Assembly: GCA_964453435.1 (NCBI GenBank)
Contig: CAYVQZ010000010.1
Location: 24,407 to 88,406, forward strand
Length of the DNA: 64,000 bases
Reading direction: 5' to 3'
Source of the DNA: CAYVQZ01 sp964453435
GTDB taxonomy: Bacteria > Abyssobacteria > SURF-5
The number at the start of each line of letters is the position of its first letter. Within the stretch, counting starts at the first letter, position 1. The notes under the pieces were generated by a model. The model did not search any database. It was not told where the DNA came from and saw only the letters and a program-made list of their open reading frames with translations. Shown here piece by piece: positions 52,920 through 62,394 of the stretch. A program made the translations under genes and the position numbers.

Positions 52920-54662
52920 CTAATGACTTGGCGAACCGTGCTCCTCGTGAGACGTTGCCTCGTGTGGTTTCGCGGCGTCGCCAGACGGGTGGGCCGCCTG
53001 GTCTCCATGGTCCGCGGCATAGCCCACGTGGGAACCGGCATGCTCGGCCGGCATATGCTCTCGGGCTTTCTTCTCGAGCTCCCGAATCTGCTCCATCTCG
53101 GCCTCGGCCGCCGCCGGATTCGCCAGCATCACCGTGTTCATCACCGCCGCATCCATAAACTTGAGGAACGGTTTCGGATACAGTCCGATCCAAAAGCACA
53201 CGATAACTATTGGAACGAGGGTCATGACCTCGCGCAAATTCAGGTCTTTCAGTTTCATGTTCTCGGGGTTTTCCAGCTTTCCGAACATCACGCGCTGGTA
53301 CAGCCACAGCATATAGGCGGCGCCCAGAACGATTCCGCTCGTGGCCAGCAGCACCATCAACGTGGAGAGCGCCTGGTTCACCACAACATCCTGCATCCAG
53401 AGCGCCTTGAAAGCGCCGATGAGGATCGTGAATTCTCCGATGAACCCGTTCAGGCCGGGCAGCCCGATCGACGACAGCGTGATAATCATGAACAGCGCGG
53501 CGTAAACCGGCATCTGCTTGCTGAGTCCGCCGAAATCCTTGATCATTCGGGTGTGGCGCCGTTCATAAACCAGGCCGACAATCAAGAACAGCGCGCCGGT
53601 GCTCAGACCGTGGTTAATCATCTGGAGTATTCCGCCTTCGACCCCTTGCTGGTTCAGCGCGAAGACGCCCAGCATCACAAAGCCGAGGTGGCTGACGCTC
53701 GAGTAGGCCACCAGCTTCTTCATGTCGGGCTGCATCATGGCCGTCAGCGCGCCGTACACGATTCCGACAACCGAGAGAGCGATTCCATACGGCACGAACC
53801 ATTGCGTCGCCTCGGGAAACAGCGGGAGACTGAAGCGCACGAATCCGTATGTCCCCATTTTCAGCAAGACGCCGGCAAGGATGACGCTGCCCGCCGTCGG
53901 CGCTTCGACGTGGGCGTCGGGCAACCACGTATGGAACGGAAACATCGGAACCTTGATGGCGAAGCCGACGAAGAACGCCAGGAAAATCCATCTCTGCATT
54001 TCAAACGGGATGCCGAGGTTGTAGAACCTCATGATCTCGAAGCTGAGTTCCCCCGAAACCCGATACTGGTAGAAGTACAACGCAAGAATAGCCAGCAGCA
54101 TCAGCACGCTGCCCGCCAGGGTATACAGGAAGAACTTGATCGCAGCGTAGAGCTTCCGCGGACCGCCCCACACCCCGATCAAAAAGTACATCGGGACAAG
54201 CATTACTTCCCAGAACACGTAGAACAGGAAGAAGTCGAGCGAAAAGAACACGCCCAACATGCCCGTCTGCAAGAGCAGGATGAAAACATAGTATTCCTTG
54301 ACGCGCTCCTGGATGGCCGACCACGAGGAGAGCACGGCAAGCACTCCGAGGAACGTCGTGAGCAAGACGAGCAGGATGCTTATCCCATCCACTCCGAAGA
54401 AGTACTGCACGCCGAGGCTCTCGATCCACGGCGCCTTCTCAACGAACTGGATGACATGCCGGTCTTTTATGAAACCCGGAATCAACCGGAGCGAGATCAG
54501 GAAATCGACGAGCACCACGATGTTCGCGAACCATCGAACCGTGTTGTCACGGCGCAGGAACAACATAATGATGATCGCCCCGATCACCGGGATGTACGTG
54601 ATGACAGACAATATGGGCCACTTCAACCCCATTTCATAAAATGGCAGTATTTCCGGAGTCAA
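52920..54662 (-). CDS. nuoM: NADH-quinone oxidoreductase subunit M with His-rich C-terminal tail
   Basis: 580 residues, ND4-like antiporter subunit: FVFWEVMLVPMYFLIGVWGG-type helix with conserved Glu, HTWLPDAHVEAPTAGS, KKLVAYSSVSHLGFV. The last 50 residues (after the membrane part) form an Ala/His/Glu-rich tail not found in ordinary NuoM. Start TTG 54662 (GGGAG); ATG at 54632 is possible. Confidence 0.96.
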   Translation of the reverse strand: MTPEILPFYEMGLKWPILSVITYIPVIGAIIIMLFLRRDNTVRWFANIVVLVDFLISLRLIPGFIKDRHVIQFVEKAPWIESLGVQYFFGVDGISILLVLLTTFLGVLAVLSSWSAIQERVKEYYVFILLLQTGMLGVFFSLDFFLFYVFWEVMLVPMYFLIGVWGGPRKLYAAIKFFLYTLAGSVLMLLAILALYFYQYRVSGELSFEIMRFYNLGIPFEMQRWIFLAFFVGFAIKVPMFPFHTWLPDAHVEAPTAGSVILAGVLLKMGTYGFVRFSLPLFPEATQWFVPYGIALSVVGIVYGALTAMMQPDMKKLVAYSSVSHLGFVMLGVFALNQQGVEGGILQMINHGLSTGALFLIVGLVYERRHTRMIKDFGGLSKQMPVYAALFMIITLSSIGLPGLNGFIGEFTILIGAFKALWMQDVVVNQALSTLMVLLATSGIVLGAAYMLWLYQRVMFGKLENPENMKLKDLNLREVMTLVPIVIVCFWIGLYPKPFLKFMDAAVMNTVMLANPAAAEAEMEQIRELEKKAREHMPAEHAGSHVGYAADHGDQAAHPSGDAAKPHEATSHEEHGSPSH

Positions 54663-54726
54663 CTCTCAATTCTCCCTTCTCTTTGAGGGTTGCAATAATT
54701 TATGCGGCAAATCCTTCGTTCCCTTC

Positions 54727-56844
54727 CTACCTCAACAAAACGTAAATGCTCAACAGCAAAAATATACCAATCGCCATCACCAGGGCGTAATTCTGAACGT
54801 AACCGGTCTGCAGACGCCTGAGAACGACGCTACCGCCTTCCACGATTTTTCCCATCAGGTTGACCAGCCCGTCCACGACGCCGCCATCGAACAAAATGCT
54901 GAGGCTGCTCGCCACCCTGGCGCAATAAGCGGCGCCATTCACGACGCCGTCGATGATGTGAGCGTCGAACCAGCAGAGCAGGTTCGCGAATTGCTTCGTC
55001 CCGTTTATGACAGTAAATTCGTATATCTCGTCCACGTACCATTTGTTCAGAAGCGTCTTGTGGAGCTTGGGAAGCATTGCCTGAACCAAAAGCGGGATGT
55101 TCGTGTTCTTTATGTACATGTACCGGCCGACGCCGATTCCCACACCCGCCAAACCGATCGAGACCGCCATCATGAACAGCTCCAGGCCGCGCGAGTGTTC
55201 CTCGCTGCCCCCGTGCGCGCCATGCGCCGTCATCTCGGCGGCGTACGCCAAGCCTGCGGTTGCGGCCGCATGGGCGCCGTGCGCTCCGTGCGCGGCCTTA
55301 TCCACGACCGGCGCAAGGAAATGATGAAAGTGATTCGAACCTCCGAGCGCCGCCGGTATCCCTACCCAACCGCCGATGAGCGAAAGAATTCCCAGAGCCA
55401 TGAGCGGATATATCATCGAGCCGGGCGATTCGTGCAAATGATGTTCCTGCTCGTGGGACATGCGAGGTTTGCCGTAGAACGTGAGGCATATGAGCCGCGT
55501 CATGTAAAAAGCGGTCATCACAGCCGCCGCAGCGCCGACAGCCCACAGAAATTTTCCCCACATCGGACCCAGGACAGGCGAATCGTATGTGAACGCCTTC
55601 CAGAGAATCTCGTCCTTGCTGAAGAAGCCCGCGAACGGAGGTATGCCGCAAATCGCGAGATACGCCAGCATGAATGTCCACCAGGTGTGCTTCATGTACT
55701 TTCTCAATCCGCCCATGTTCCGCATGTCCTGATCGCCGCTCATGCCGTGGATGACGCTGCCCGCTCCGAGAAACAGCAGCGCTTTGAAGAAAGCGTGGGT
55801 CATCAAGTGGAAAATACCTGCGGCATAGGCGGCAACGCCGCACGCGAGGAACATATAGCCGAGCTGGCTTACGGTCGAATATGCGAGCACTCTCTTTATG
55901 TCATTCTGCGCCATCCCGATCGTTGCGGAGAAGAACGCTGTCGCCGCCCCGATTGCGCCAATGACAACGAGCGTCACCGGCGCCATAGAATAGAGCGCGT
56001 TGCAGCGCGACACCATGTATACACCCGACGTCACCATGGTCGCGGCATGGATCAAGGCGCTGGTGGGCGTCGGACCCTCCATCGCGTCGGGCAACCACAC
56101 ATAAAGGGGAATCTGGGCGGATTTTCCCGTTGCGCCGATGAACAGGAACAGGGTGATCAGGGTCACGATCGTTCCGTTCGCGACAAGCACGTGCGGCGCT
56201 TCGGCGAACACCGTCTGGTAGTCGAGCGTGCCAAACGTCACGAAAATGAGCATCATGCCGAGCGCAAACCCGAAATCGCCGATACGGTTTACGACGAACG
56301 CTTTCTTGCCCGCGTTCGAGGCTGAATCTTTTTCGAACCAGAACCCGATGAGCAGGTACGAGCACAGGCCGACTCCTTCCCAGCCGATAAACATGAGAAG
56401 GAAATTGCCGCCCAGCACAAGGATCAACATCGCGCATGCGAACAGGTTCATATAGGCGAAGAACCGGTACTGGCTGTCGTCCTTGTGCATGTAGCCGTAC
56501 GAGTACACGTGGATAAGGAAACCAACGCCCGAGACGACCAGGATCATGACGGATGAGAGCGCATCGAGTTGCAGCTTGAACGGAACCTTGAATGCGCCGA
56601 CGTCGATCCACGTGAACAACTCGCGCGTAAACACGCGCACGCCCTCCGCGTTCGGCTCCACATTGCGGAACGCCAGCACGCACAGGACCGACACCACAAA
56701 TGAGAGAAAGACAGCTGCGCACCCTATTACGCCGGGAACCAGCTCGGTCTTGCCCTGAAAGAATTTCCTGCCGAGCAGCCCTATCGTGAGGAATCCCAGG
56801 AGCGGGAACAGCGGAATCAGCCAGATGTAGTCGAGTATCTGCAT
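54727..56844 (-). CDS. nuoL: NADH-quinone oxidoreductase subunit L
   Basis: 705 residues, ND5-like: FIGWEGVGLCSYLLIGFWFEKDSASNAGKKAFVVNRIGD, VWLPDAMEGPTPTSALIHAATMV, KRVLAYSTVSQLGYMFLACG. The C-terminal amphipathic lateral arm is present. A His/Ala-rich loop (HGAHGAHAAA..HGAHGGSEEH) sits at about 545-585 between late helices. End of the antiporter array before nuoM. Confidence 0.97.
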   Translation of the reverse strand: MQILDYIWLIPLFPLLGFLTIGLLGRKFFQGKTELVPGVIGCAAVFLSFVVSVLCVLAFRNVEPNAEGVRVFTRELFTWIDVGAFKVPFKLQLDALSSVMILVVSGVGFLIHVYSYGYMHKDDSQYRFFAYMNLFACAMLILVLGGNFLLMFIGWEGVGLCSYLLIGFWFEKDSASNAGKKAFVVNRIGDFGFALGMMLIFVTFGTLDYQTVFAEAPHVLVANGTIVTLITLFLFIGATGKSAQIPLYVWLPDAMEGPTPTSALIHAATMVTSGVYMVSRCNALYSMAPVTLVVIGAIGAATAFFSATIGMAQNDIKRVLAYSTVSQLGYMFLACGVAAYAAGIFHLMTHAFFKALLFLGAGSVIHGMSGDQDMRNMGGLRKYMKHTWWTFMLAYLAICGIPPFAGFFSKDEILWKAFTYDSPVLGPMWGKFLWAVGAAAAVMTAFYMTRLICLTFYGKPRMSHEQEHHLHESPGSMIYPLMALGILSLIGGWVGIPAALGGSNHFHHFLAPVVDKAAHGAHGAHAAATAGLAYAAEMTAHGAHGGSEEHSRGLELFMMAVSIGLAGVGIGVGRYMYIKNTNIPLLVQAMLPKLHKTLLNKWYVDEIYEFTVINGTKQFANLLCWFDAHIIDGVVNGAAYCARVASSLSILFDGGVVDGLVNLMGKIVEGGSVVLRRLQTGYVQNYALVMAIGIFLLLSIYVLLR

Positions 56845-56871
56845 TATCGTTCGGGCCCTATCGCGATTGGA

Positions 56872-57174
56872 TTACCATTTCAAAATATTTGCCTCGTCGG
56901 CGTTGACTGCACGACTGATTCGATACAGGGCAATGAGAATCGCGAGACCGGTAGCAGCCTCAGCCGCGGCAACCGTTATGACGAACACGGCGAAAACCTG
57001 TCCGTGAGGAGATTGAAATTGATTCGAAAATGCAATCAGATTCACATTCACGGCGTTGAGCATCAGTTCTATCGACATAAAAATCACGATGATATTGCGT
57101 CTGATGAGAAACCCGAGCATGCCGATGCAGAACAGCGCGGCGCCCAGCACGATCGCGTGTGTAAGCGGAATCAT
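56872..57174 (-). CDS. nuoK: NADH-quinone oxidoreductase subunit K
   Basis: 100 residues, three membrane helices; the two conserved Glu residues are in SIELMLNAVNVN and TVAAAEAATGLAI. Start overlaps the nuoJ stop (ATGA). Confidence 0.97.
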   Translation of the reverse strand: MIPLTHAIVLGAALFCIGMLGFLIRRNIIVIFMSIELMLNAVNVNLIAFSNQFQSPHGQVFAVFVITVAAAEAATGLAILIALYRISRAVNADEANILKW

Positions 57175-57722
57175 CCGGCTTCCCTCTCTCCTGTCGCCGC
57201 GGAATCAGCCGGCGGGCTACTCCGACGTGCCAGAATGACAGCGCCAATCATGGCGACCAACAACAACACCGAGGCGATTTCGAACGGATACAAATACGTA
57301 AGAAACAGGTGCTTCGCAAAGGCGCGTGTCGCGTCGGGCGCATAGGCTGCCGTCGCAGCCTCGCTGACCGCCGACGGTTCGATTCCTCGGAGACCGACCC
57401 AGATAACAACAACCAAGAGCAGAAAAGCGAACACCAGGGCAAACATTAACTGCCCCGGTGAGTGAAATGCCGACCTCAATGCGGCTTCTTTTGATAGATC
57501 CACGAGCATGATAACGAAAATGTACAAGACGACTATGCCGCCAGCATATATGATAACCTGTACGGCCGCCACGAACTCGGCGTTCAGCAGGAGATAGACG
57601 CCGGCAAGGCTCAAAAAGGTCACCAGCAGCCAGAGCGCCGAGTGCATTGGATTCCGGCGAGTCACCACCATTATCGCCGATGCGACCGCTACGACTCCCA
57701 ACACATAAAACGACAGCAACAT
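57171..57722 (-). CDS. nuoJ: NADH-quinone oxidoreductase subunit J
   Basis: 183 residues, five membrane helices; RRNPMHSALWLLVTFLSLAGVYLLLNAEFVAAVQVIIYAGGIVVLYIFVIMLV is typical NuoJ. The ATG 57722 is preferred because the upstream in-frame extension would overlap nuoG and lacks homology. Follows nuoG with no nuoH or nuoI between, which is unusual. Confidence 0.96.
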   Translation of the reverse strand: MLLSFYVLGVVAVASAIMVVTRRNPMHSALWLLVTFLSLAGVYLLLNAEFVAAVQVIIYAGGIVVLYIFVIMLVDLSKEAALRSAFHSPGQLMFALVFAFLLLVVVIWVGLRGIEPSAVSEAATAAYAPDATRAFAKHLFLTYLYPFEIASVLLLVAMIGAVILARRSSPPADSAATGEREAG

Positions 57723-57733
57723 GTCCGTAATCC

Positions 57734-60262
57734 TTACGCTTTGCTGACACTGGCGCACCACGTGGGCGTGCCCGCATCCGCCTTCAAGGCCGAAGCATCA
57801 ATTTTCGATATCAGTTTCCGGATGGTTTCGAAATCGTACGCCGGAACGCTGATCACGCCGGCGGGCAGCTCCCTGCTCCTTCGCACCGGCAACTTCGCCG
57901 ACCCCCCGTCTCTCACCTTCACCTCGACTATTCCACCATTTTCAACACCGAGACCAGCGGCATCCTCTTCTCCGATTTCGACGACACCGCTCACGCGTAT
58001 TTTCGCCAGGCTCGGCGAATGGAGCGACGTTGCGCCCCCGTAATGAAGCATGTCATCAAACGTCAACAGATATGGAAACGACTGGTCCGTCGAGCGCGAC
58101 GCGCCGCCAACGACCGACATCTTCGGCTTGTCGTTCGACGCCGCCTTCGAATAGTCCCATGCGCCAGCGCCGTCGAGCCAAGGATTATCCTCCATGAAAT
58201 CATAGGCGGGCACGGAGGACGCGATTTCACTCCTCGCTGCGCCAACGGATTGAAGGGGAGAAAGCCCGAGTTTTTCGCCAAGCAGGGAAAGAATCTCCAG
58301 GTCGCTCCTGCAATCGTCCGCCGGTTCTATGGCGCGGGAACTGTGTTGAGCAACCCGACATGAATTCGTGTACGAGCCGTCCCGCTCGGCAAAGCTGCAG
58401 GCCGGCAGGACCACCTGGGCAATCTCGGCAATCGGACTGCCGAAAACATCCTGCACGATGAGGCAATCCAACGTCCTCAGCACGTCCAGAGACAACCCCA
58501 AAAGCGCCAGTTCTTTCCGGATATCGCCCCCCATGAGATAGAGCGCCTTTATCTCTCCCGCCTCGAGTCCCCGAACAATGTCGAGAATGCCTCCGTTCGA
58601 GGCCGCCGGAATGACACCCATGTCGACCGCGCCCTGCGCGTTCCCCTCGCGCAGCAGCGACAACACCTTGCCGCCTTTCATCGCCGCAAGATTGACGGCG
58701 GCGCGGGCCACCGACGAGTTCATGCCGGAGTGGACGCTGCCGGGTGACAGGACCAAAAGAAAATTCTTTGCCCCGGCGATTCCTTCGGCAATCGCGGAGA
58801 TGACTTCGGGGTCGACATTCGTTCGCGTTGACGCTTCCTGCAGTGAGAACCGGGCAACATGGTCCTTCAGCTTGTCGAACCCTTCGCAACGGTCCCGGAG
58901 CTCCCGCTCGGCAACGGCGCCCTTCTCAATTAGAAGGCTTGCCAGACAATTCAGAAAAACCGCTTCCGAGCCGGGCAGTGTTCTGGCGAACTGGCGGCAC
59001 TGTGTGGTGAGCTTGTTTGACCGGTGGCCGACCACAAAAACGTCTGCAGATCCCGCATGATGCGCGCGCAGCGCCTCCAGCGCGATCACCGGATGGCTCG
59101 TAATAATGTTCGAGTCGACGATCAGGATCGCGTCGGCCTCATCGATATCGGACAACGTCGCGCTCGGAGCCGAGACTCCGTACACGTCCGCCATTGTCTC
59201 TATGATTCCGAGATTATTCAAGTGCGCGGGAGAATCTACCTGGTCGGTCCCCACTCCCTCGCGCAGGAGCTTCTGAAAAGCAAACAGGGCCTCGTTCGTG
59301 CAGCGGGCCGACGCCAATCCGGCCACACTCTTCGGGCCGCTCGCCGAGGCGACCCCTTTCAGTTTTTCCGCCGCCTGCGCAACCGCATCGTCCCAGGAGA
59401 CTTCCCGCAGGCTTCCGTTCGTGCGAACGGACGGGCGGCTGAGCCTTGTCTCGCTGTGAACCGAGTCTCTCCCGAACCTTCCTACAGAACAAAGGTTCCC
59501 CTTGTTCAATCCCTGGTCGTCTCGAACCGTAACCCGGTAGACTTTGTTTTCGCGGACATTAAGTTCATACGAGCATCCGACGCCGCAGAACGTGCAGACC
59601 GAATCCGCCTTGTCAAGCTGCCACGCCCGCGCGCTGTAGCGAAACGTGGAATCAAGGATAGCGCCCACCGGACATACGGAGAGGCATTGGCTGCAACTCT
59701 CGCACGGATAGCCGTCCCGCTCGGTCGGACCCACCTTCGACGCGAACCCGCTTCGGACCACATAGTCGATGGCCCGGGCGCCCTGGACCTCCTTGCAGAT
59801 TTGAACGCACCGGCCGCACATGATGCAGCGGCTGTGCCAGAGGTCAAGCACCGACGAGAGCGTTTCTGTTATCTTTTCCAGCTTGACCGCCGTAAATGGC
59901 TGCTCCAAAATGCACATCTCGACGGTGATGTCCTGCACGTCGCACTCACCAGCCTTGTCGCAGACAGGGCAGTCCAGAGGGTGATGAAGCAGCACAAGCT
60001 GAAGCATCTGTTTCCGCTGACGCTCGATCTCATCGCTGTGGGTGCGCACGACCATGCCTTCGCGCACCGGCGTGTCGCACGAGGCGACCAGCCTCTTTTC
60101 GCCTTCCACTTCCACCAGGCACACCCTGCATGCGCCTATGGGCGAAATCTTGGGGTGATAGCATAAGGTGGGAATATAAATTCCGAGAGATTCGGCCGCC
60201 TTGAGAATGGTCGTTCCCTCAGCGACGCTGAGTTGCTTCCCGTCTATCGTGAGATTTACCAT
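57734..60262 (-). CDS. nuoG: NADH-quinone oxidoreductase subunit G-like, molybdopterin-fold iron-sulfur protein
   Basis: 842 residues. Iron-sulfur ligands seen: [2Fe-2S] C34, C45, C48, C62; His-ligated cluster H94, C98, C101, C107; two complete CxxCxxCx3C sets at 146-156 and 187-197; and an N7-type cluster C223, C226, C230, C258 before the molybdopterin-oxidoreductase fold. The full second CxxCxxC set is more like formate dehydrogenase or hydrogenase relatives than standard NuoG. The catalytic Cys/Sec position of formate dehydrogenases is not matched (VDSPAHLNN), so it is an electron-transfer subunit. Starts 36 nt after the NuoF-like gene. Confidence 0.93.
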   Translation of the reverse strand: MVNLTIDGKQLSVAEGTTILKAAESLGIYIPTLCYHPKISPIGACRVCLVEVEGEKRLVASCDTPVREGMVVRTHSDEIERQRKQMLQLVLLHHPLDCPVCDKAGECDVQDITVEMCILEQPFTAVKLEKITETLSSVLDLWHSRCIMCGRCVQICKEVQGARAIDYVVRSGFASKVGPTERDGYPCESCSQCLSVCPVGAILDSTFRYSARAWQLDKADSVCTFCGVGCSYELNVRENKVYRVTVRDDQGLNKGNLCSVGRFGRDSVHSETRLSRPSVRTNGSLREVSWDDAVAQAAEKLKGVASASGPKSVAGLASARCTNEALFAFQKLLREGVGTDQVDSPAHLNNLGIIETMADVYGVSAPSATLSDIDEADAILIVDSNIITSHPVIALEALRAHHAGSADVFVVGHRSNKLTTQCRQFARTLPGSEAVFLNCLASLLIEKGAVAERELRDRCEGFDKLKDHVARFSLQEASTRTNVDPEVISAIAEGIAGAKNFLLVLSPGSVHSGMNSSVARAAVNLAAMKGGKVLSLLREGNAQGAVDMGVIPAASNGGILDIVRGLEAGEIKALYLMGGDIRKELALLGLSLDVLRTLDCLIVQDVFGSPIAEIAQVVLPACSFAERDGSYTNSCRVAQHSSRAIEPADDCRSDLEILSLLGEKLGLSPLQSVGAARSEIASSVPAYDFMEDNPWLDGAGAWDYSKAASNDKPKMSVVGGASRSTDQSFPYLLTFDDMLHYGGATSLHSPSLAKIRVSGVVEIGEEDAAGLGVENGGIVEVKVRDGGSAKLPVRRSRELPAGVISVPAYDFETIRKLISKIDASALKADAGTPTWCASVSKA

Positions 60263-60298
60263 CGAGAATCTTCTTACCTCTCTTCGGCGTCGCCCTTG

Positions 60299-62257
60299 TC
60301 AGGCGGTCATGATAATCCTGTAACACCTCATGCAGCGCTCGGCCTCTTCTACAGCCGTCTGTTCGCTGAAACCAAGCTCGACCTCGTCTAAGTTGCCGAC
60401 GCGCGCCTCCGGCGGAAGAGCCGGCATTTTCGCGCGTTCAAGACCGGCCACGCCGGCGCAATATTCCGATTCATCCACGGGACCGAGCGCCTTGAGAATC
60501 TTCTTCATCTTCATTAGCGTCTCGAATTCCTCGTGTTTCCCGCCGCTGAGATGTTTATCAATCGAGACAGCCCCCTGCAGCCCGGTTTGCACCGCCATGA
60601 TAACGGAATCGGGACCCGTCGCCGAGTCGCCGCCGGCAAACACGCCGGGCAGAGTCGTCTCCATGGTGTCAGGGTCAACCTCGAACGTGTTCCACCTGGT
60701 GATTCCCAATCCCTCGATCTTTTTGAAGTACTCCATGTCGGGCGCCTGGCTGACCGCCGCAATAATAAGGTCGGCGTCAATAACAAACTCCGAACCCTCG
60801 ACGGGAACAGGCCTCCTCCGGCCGCTCTCGTCCGGTTCGCCGAGTTCCATGCGGATGCACTCGAGCCCCTTGACCTTTCCGTTCTCGCCTATCACCCGCG
60901 TCGGCGCCGCAAGGAAATGCAGCTTCACTCCTTCATGCTCGGCTTCCTCGACTTCCCACGGGCTCGCCGGCATCTCTTTCCGCGTTCGCCGATACACGAT
61001 GTTGACATCTTCGTATCCGAGATGGATGGGAACACGCGCGCAGTCGACCGCCGAGTTGCCACCACCTATCACGATAACTTTTTTTCCCGGAGGCGGCTCT
61101 TCGCCAAGGTTGATGCGCCTGAGGAAATCCATGGCGTCCATGATTCCCTCGTTCTCGTCTTCGCCGGGGACGCCGAGCTTACGACCCTTCATGGCGCCAA
61201 TGGCGAGGAAAACGGCCTTGTACCCCTGGTCGAACAAGTCTTGCAGCGAGAAATCCCTTCCCAGCGCGGTATTTGTCTTCACCTCGACGCCGTACGCCCC
61301 TACCTGTTCGATTTCGCCGTTAACGATGTCGCGCGGGAGACGATAGGCCGGTATCCCCAAGTGCGTCGTTCCGCCGACGACGGGAGCGGCCTCGAAAATC
61401 GTCACATCGTAATCCCACGAGGCGAGCTCACGCGCGCACGTGGCGCCCGCAGGGCCGCTGCCAATGACCGCGACCTTGCCTTTTTCGCCCGTCGAGCGAT
61501 GCGGGGTGAACTTGAACTGCCGCTCTTTAATCAGTTTCTTCTCGTAATCGGAGACGACCCGCTTCAAATATGCAATCGAAATCGGCTCGTCAACGGAGCC
61601 GCGCTTGCACAGCGTCTCGCACGGATGGAAACAGGCGCGGCCGCAGACCGCGGCGAACGGGTTGGGCGCGCGCGCCACGTCAATGGAGGTGTTGTATTTA
61701 TGCTCGCGTATCAACTCGATGTAGCGGGCGGCGTCGGTGGTCGCCGGACAACCGATATTGCATGGCGCTATCATAATCGATTCGGTCTCGCACGCCTCGC
61801 ATTTCTTGCCCTTGACGTGAGCGTCGAATTCGGCCGGGAAATGGTCCAACGCATCGACGAGGGGTTTTTCCATGGCTATGCCGAAACCGCACAATGCGGC
61901 GGCGCGTATATCGCTCACCAGCGGCTTCAGTCTCTCGATGTCGCACTCGTCTCCCTCGCCGCTCGCTATCCGGCAAAGCGTATCGTAAACCACCCGTGAA
62001 CCCACACGGCACGGAAAACACTTGCCGCACGACTTCGCCTGCACCTGCTCGAAGAAATTCACCATTAGCTGCACGGGGCACACCTGCTCACTGAGGAGCA
62101 CGATTCCTCCCCATCCAACAACCGCTTTCAGGTCGCCGGCGACTTTGTTCTTTTCAAAAAATTTCTTGTGGGCTTCGGGAATGTTCGGAACGGTTTGTTC
62201 GCCTACAAGCTTTCCGCATGGTTCCACAAACCAACTGTCGAATAATATCTCAGCCAA
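60299..62257 (-). CDS. NuoF C-terminal domain fused to GltD-like FAD/NAD(P)H oxidoreductase
   Basis: 652 residues, TTG start with AGGAGAG site. Residues 1-150 match only the C-terminal part of NuoF: the 4Fe-4S motif SCGKCFPCR (77-85) and C123; the FMN/NADH-binding domain of NuoF is missing. Residues 155-650 are a GltD-type flavoprotein: cysteines 166, 170, 205, 209, 213, 217 for clusters, FAD loop GSGPAG at 266-271, NAD(P)H loop GGGNSAVDCA at 398-407, and GGDSATGPDSVIMAVQTG near 565-580. It probably injects electrons from NAD(P)H, or bifurcates, into the NuoG cluster chain. First gene of the nuo-atp supercluster. Confidence 0.9.
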   Translation of the reverse strand: MAEILFDSWFVEPCGKLVGEQTVPNIPEAHKKFFEKNKVAGDLKAVVGWGGIVLLSEQVCPVQLMVNFFEQVQAKSCGKCFPCRVGSRVVYDTLCRIASGEGDECDIERLKPLVSDIRAAALCGFGIAMEKPLVDALDHFPAEFDAHVKGKKCEACETESIMIAPCNIGCPATTDAARYIELIREHKYNTSIDVARAPNPFAAVCGRACFHPCETLCKRGSVDEPISIAYLKRVVSDYEKKLIKERQFKFTPHRSTGEKGKVAVIGSGPAGATCARELASWDYDVTIFEAAPVVGGTTHLGIPAYRLPRDIVNGEIEQVGAYGVEVKTNTALGRDFSLQDLFDQGYKAVFLAIGAMKGRKLGVPGEDENEGIMDAMDFLRRINLGEEPPPGKKVIVIGGGNSAVDCARVPIHLGYEDVNIVYRRTRKEMPASPWEVEEAEHEGVKLHFLAAPTRVIGENGKVKGLECIRMELGEPDESGRRRPVPVEGSEFVIDADLIIAAVSQAPDMEYFKKIEGLGITRWNTFEVDPDTMETTLPGVFAGGDSATGPDSVIMAVQTGLQGAVSIDKHLSGGKHEEFETLMKMKKILKALGPVDESEYCAGVAGLERAKMPALPPEARVGNLDEVELGFSEQTAVEEAERCMRCYRIIMTA

Positions 62258-62284
62258 TGAATTCTCTCCTAATACTCTTATTTT

Positions 62285-62329
62285 CTGCGCAACATTTGGG
62301 GCGATTGCGCAGTCTGTACATCATGTACA
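62285..62329 (-). promoter_or_regulatory. Two adjacent inverted repeats in the nuo-atp leader
   Basis: A perfect 8-bp dyad CTGCGCAA/TTGCGCAG (62285-62292 and 62305-62312, 12-nt loop) sits 2 nt from a perfect 7-bp palindrome TGTACAT-C-ATGTACA (62315-62329). Both lie between the promoter and the first start codon, so they could be protein operators or RNA structure. Confidence 0.55.
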
Positions 62330-62394
62330 AGGAGATGGGGGGTAGGGAGGTTGCCGGTCTCAACTCGCAACTCACCCTGTAGTCACAGCCATAC

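Noticed and set aside
52701..54686. Long plus-strand open frame antisense to nuoM
   Set aside because: Shadow of a well-supported NuoM; no recognisable protein.
57734..60262. Formate dehydrogenase alpha subunit
   Set aside because: The catalytic Cys/Sec environment is absent and the gene sits in nuo order, so NuoG-like is preferred.
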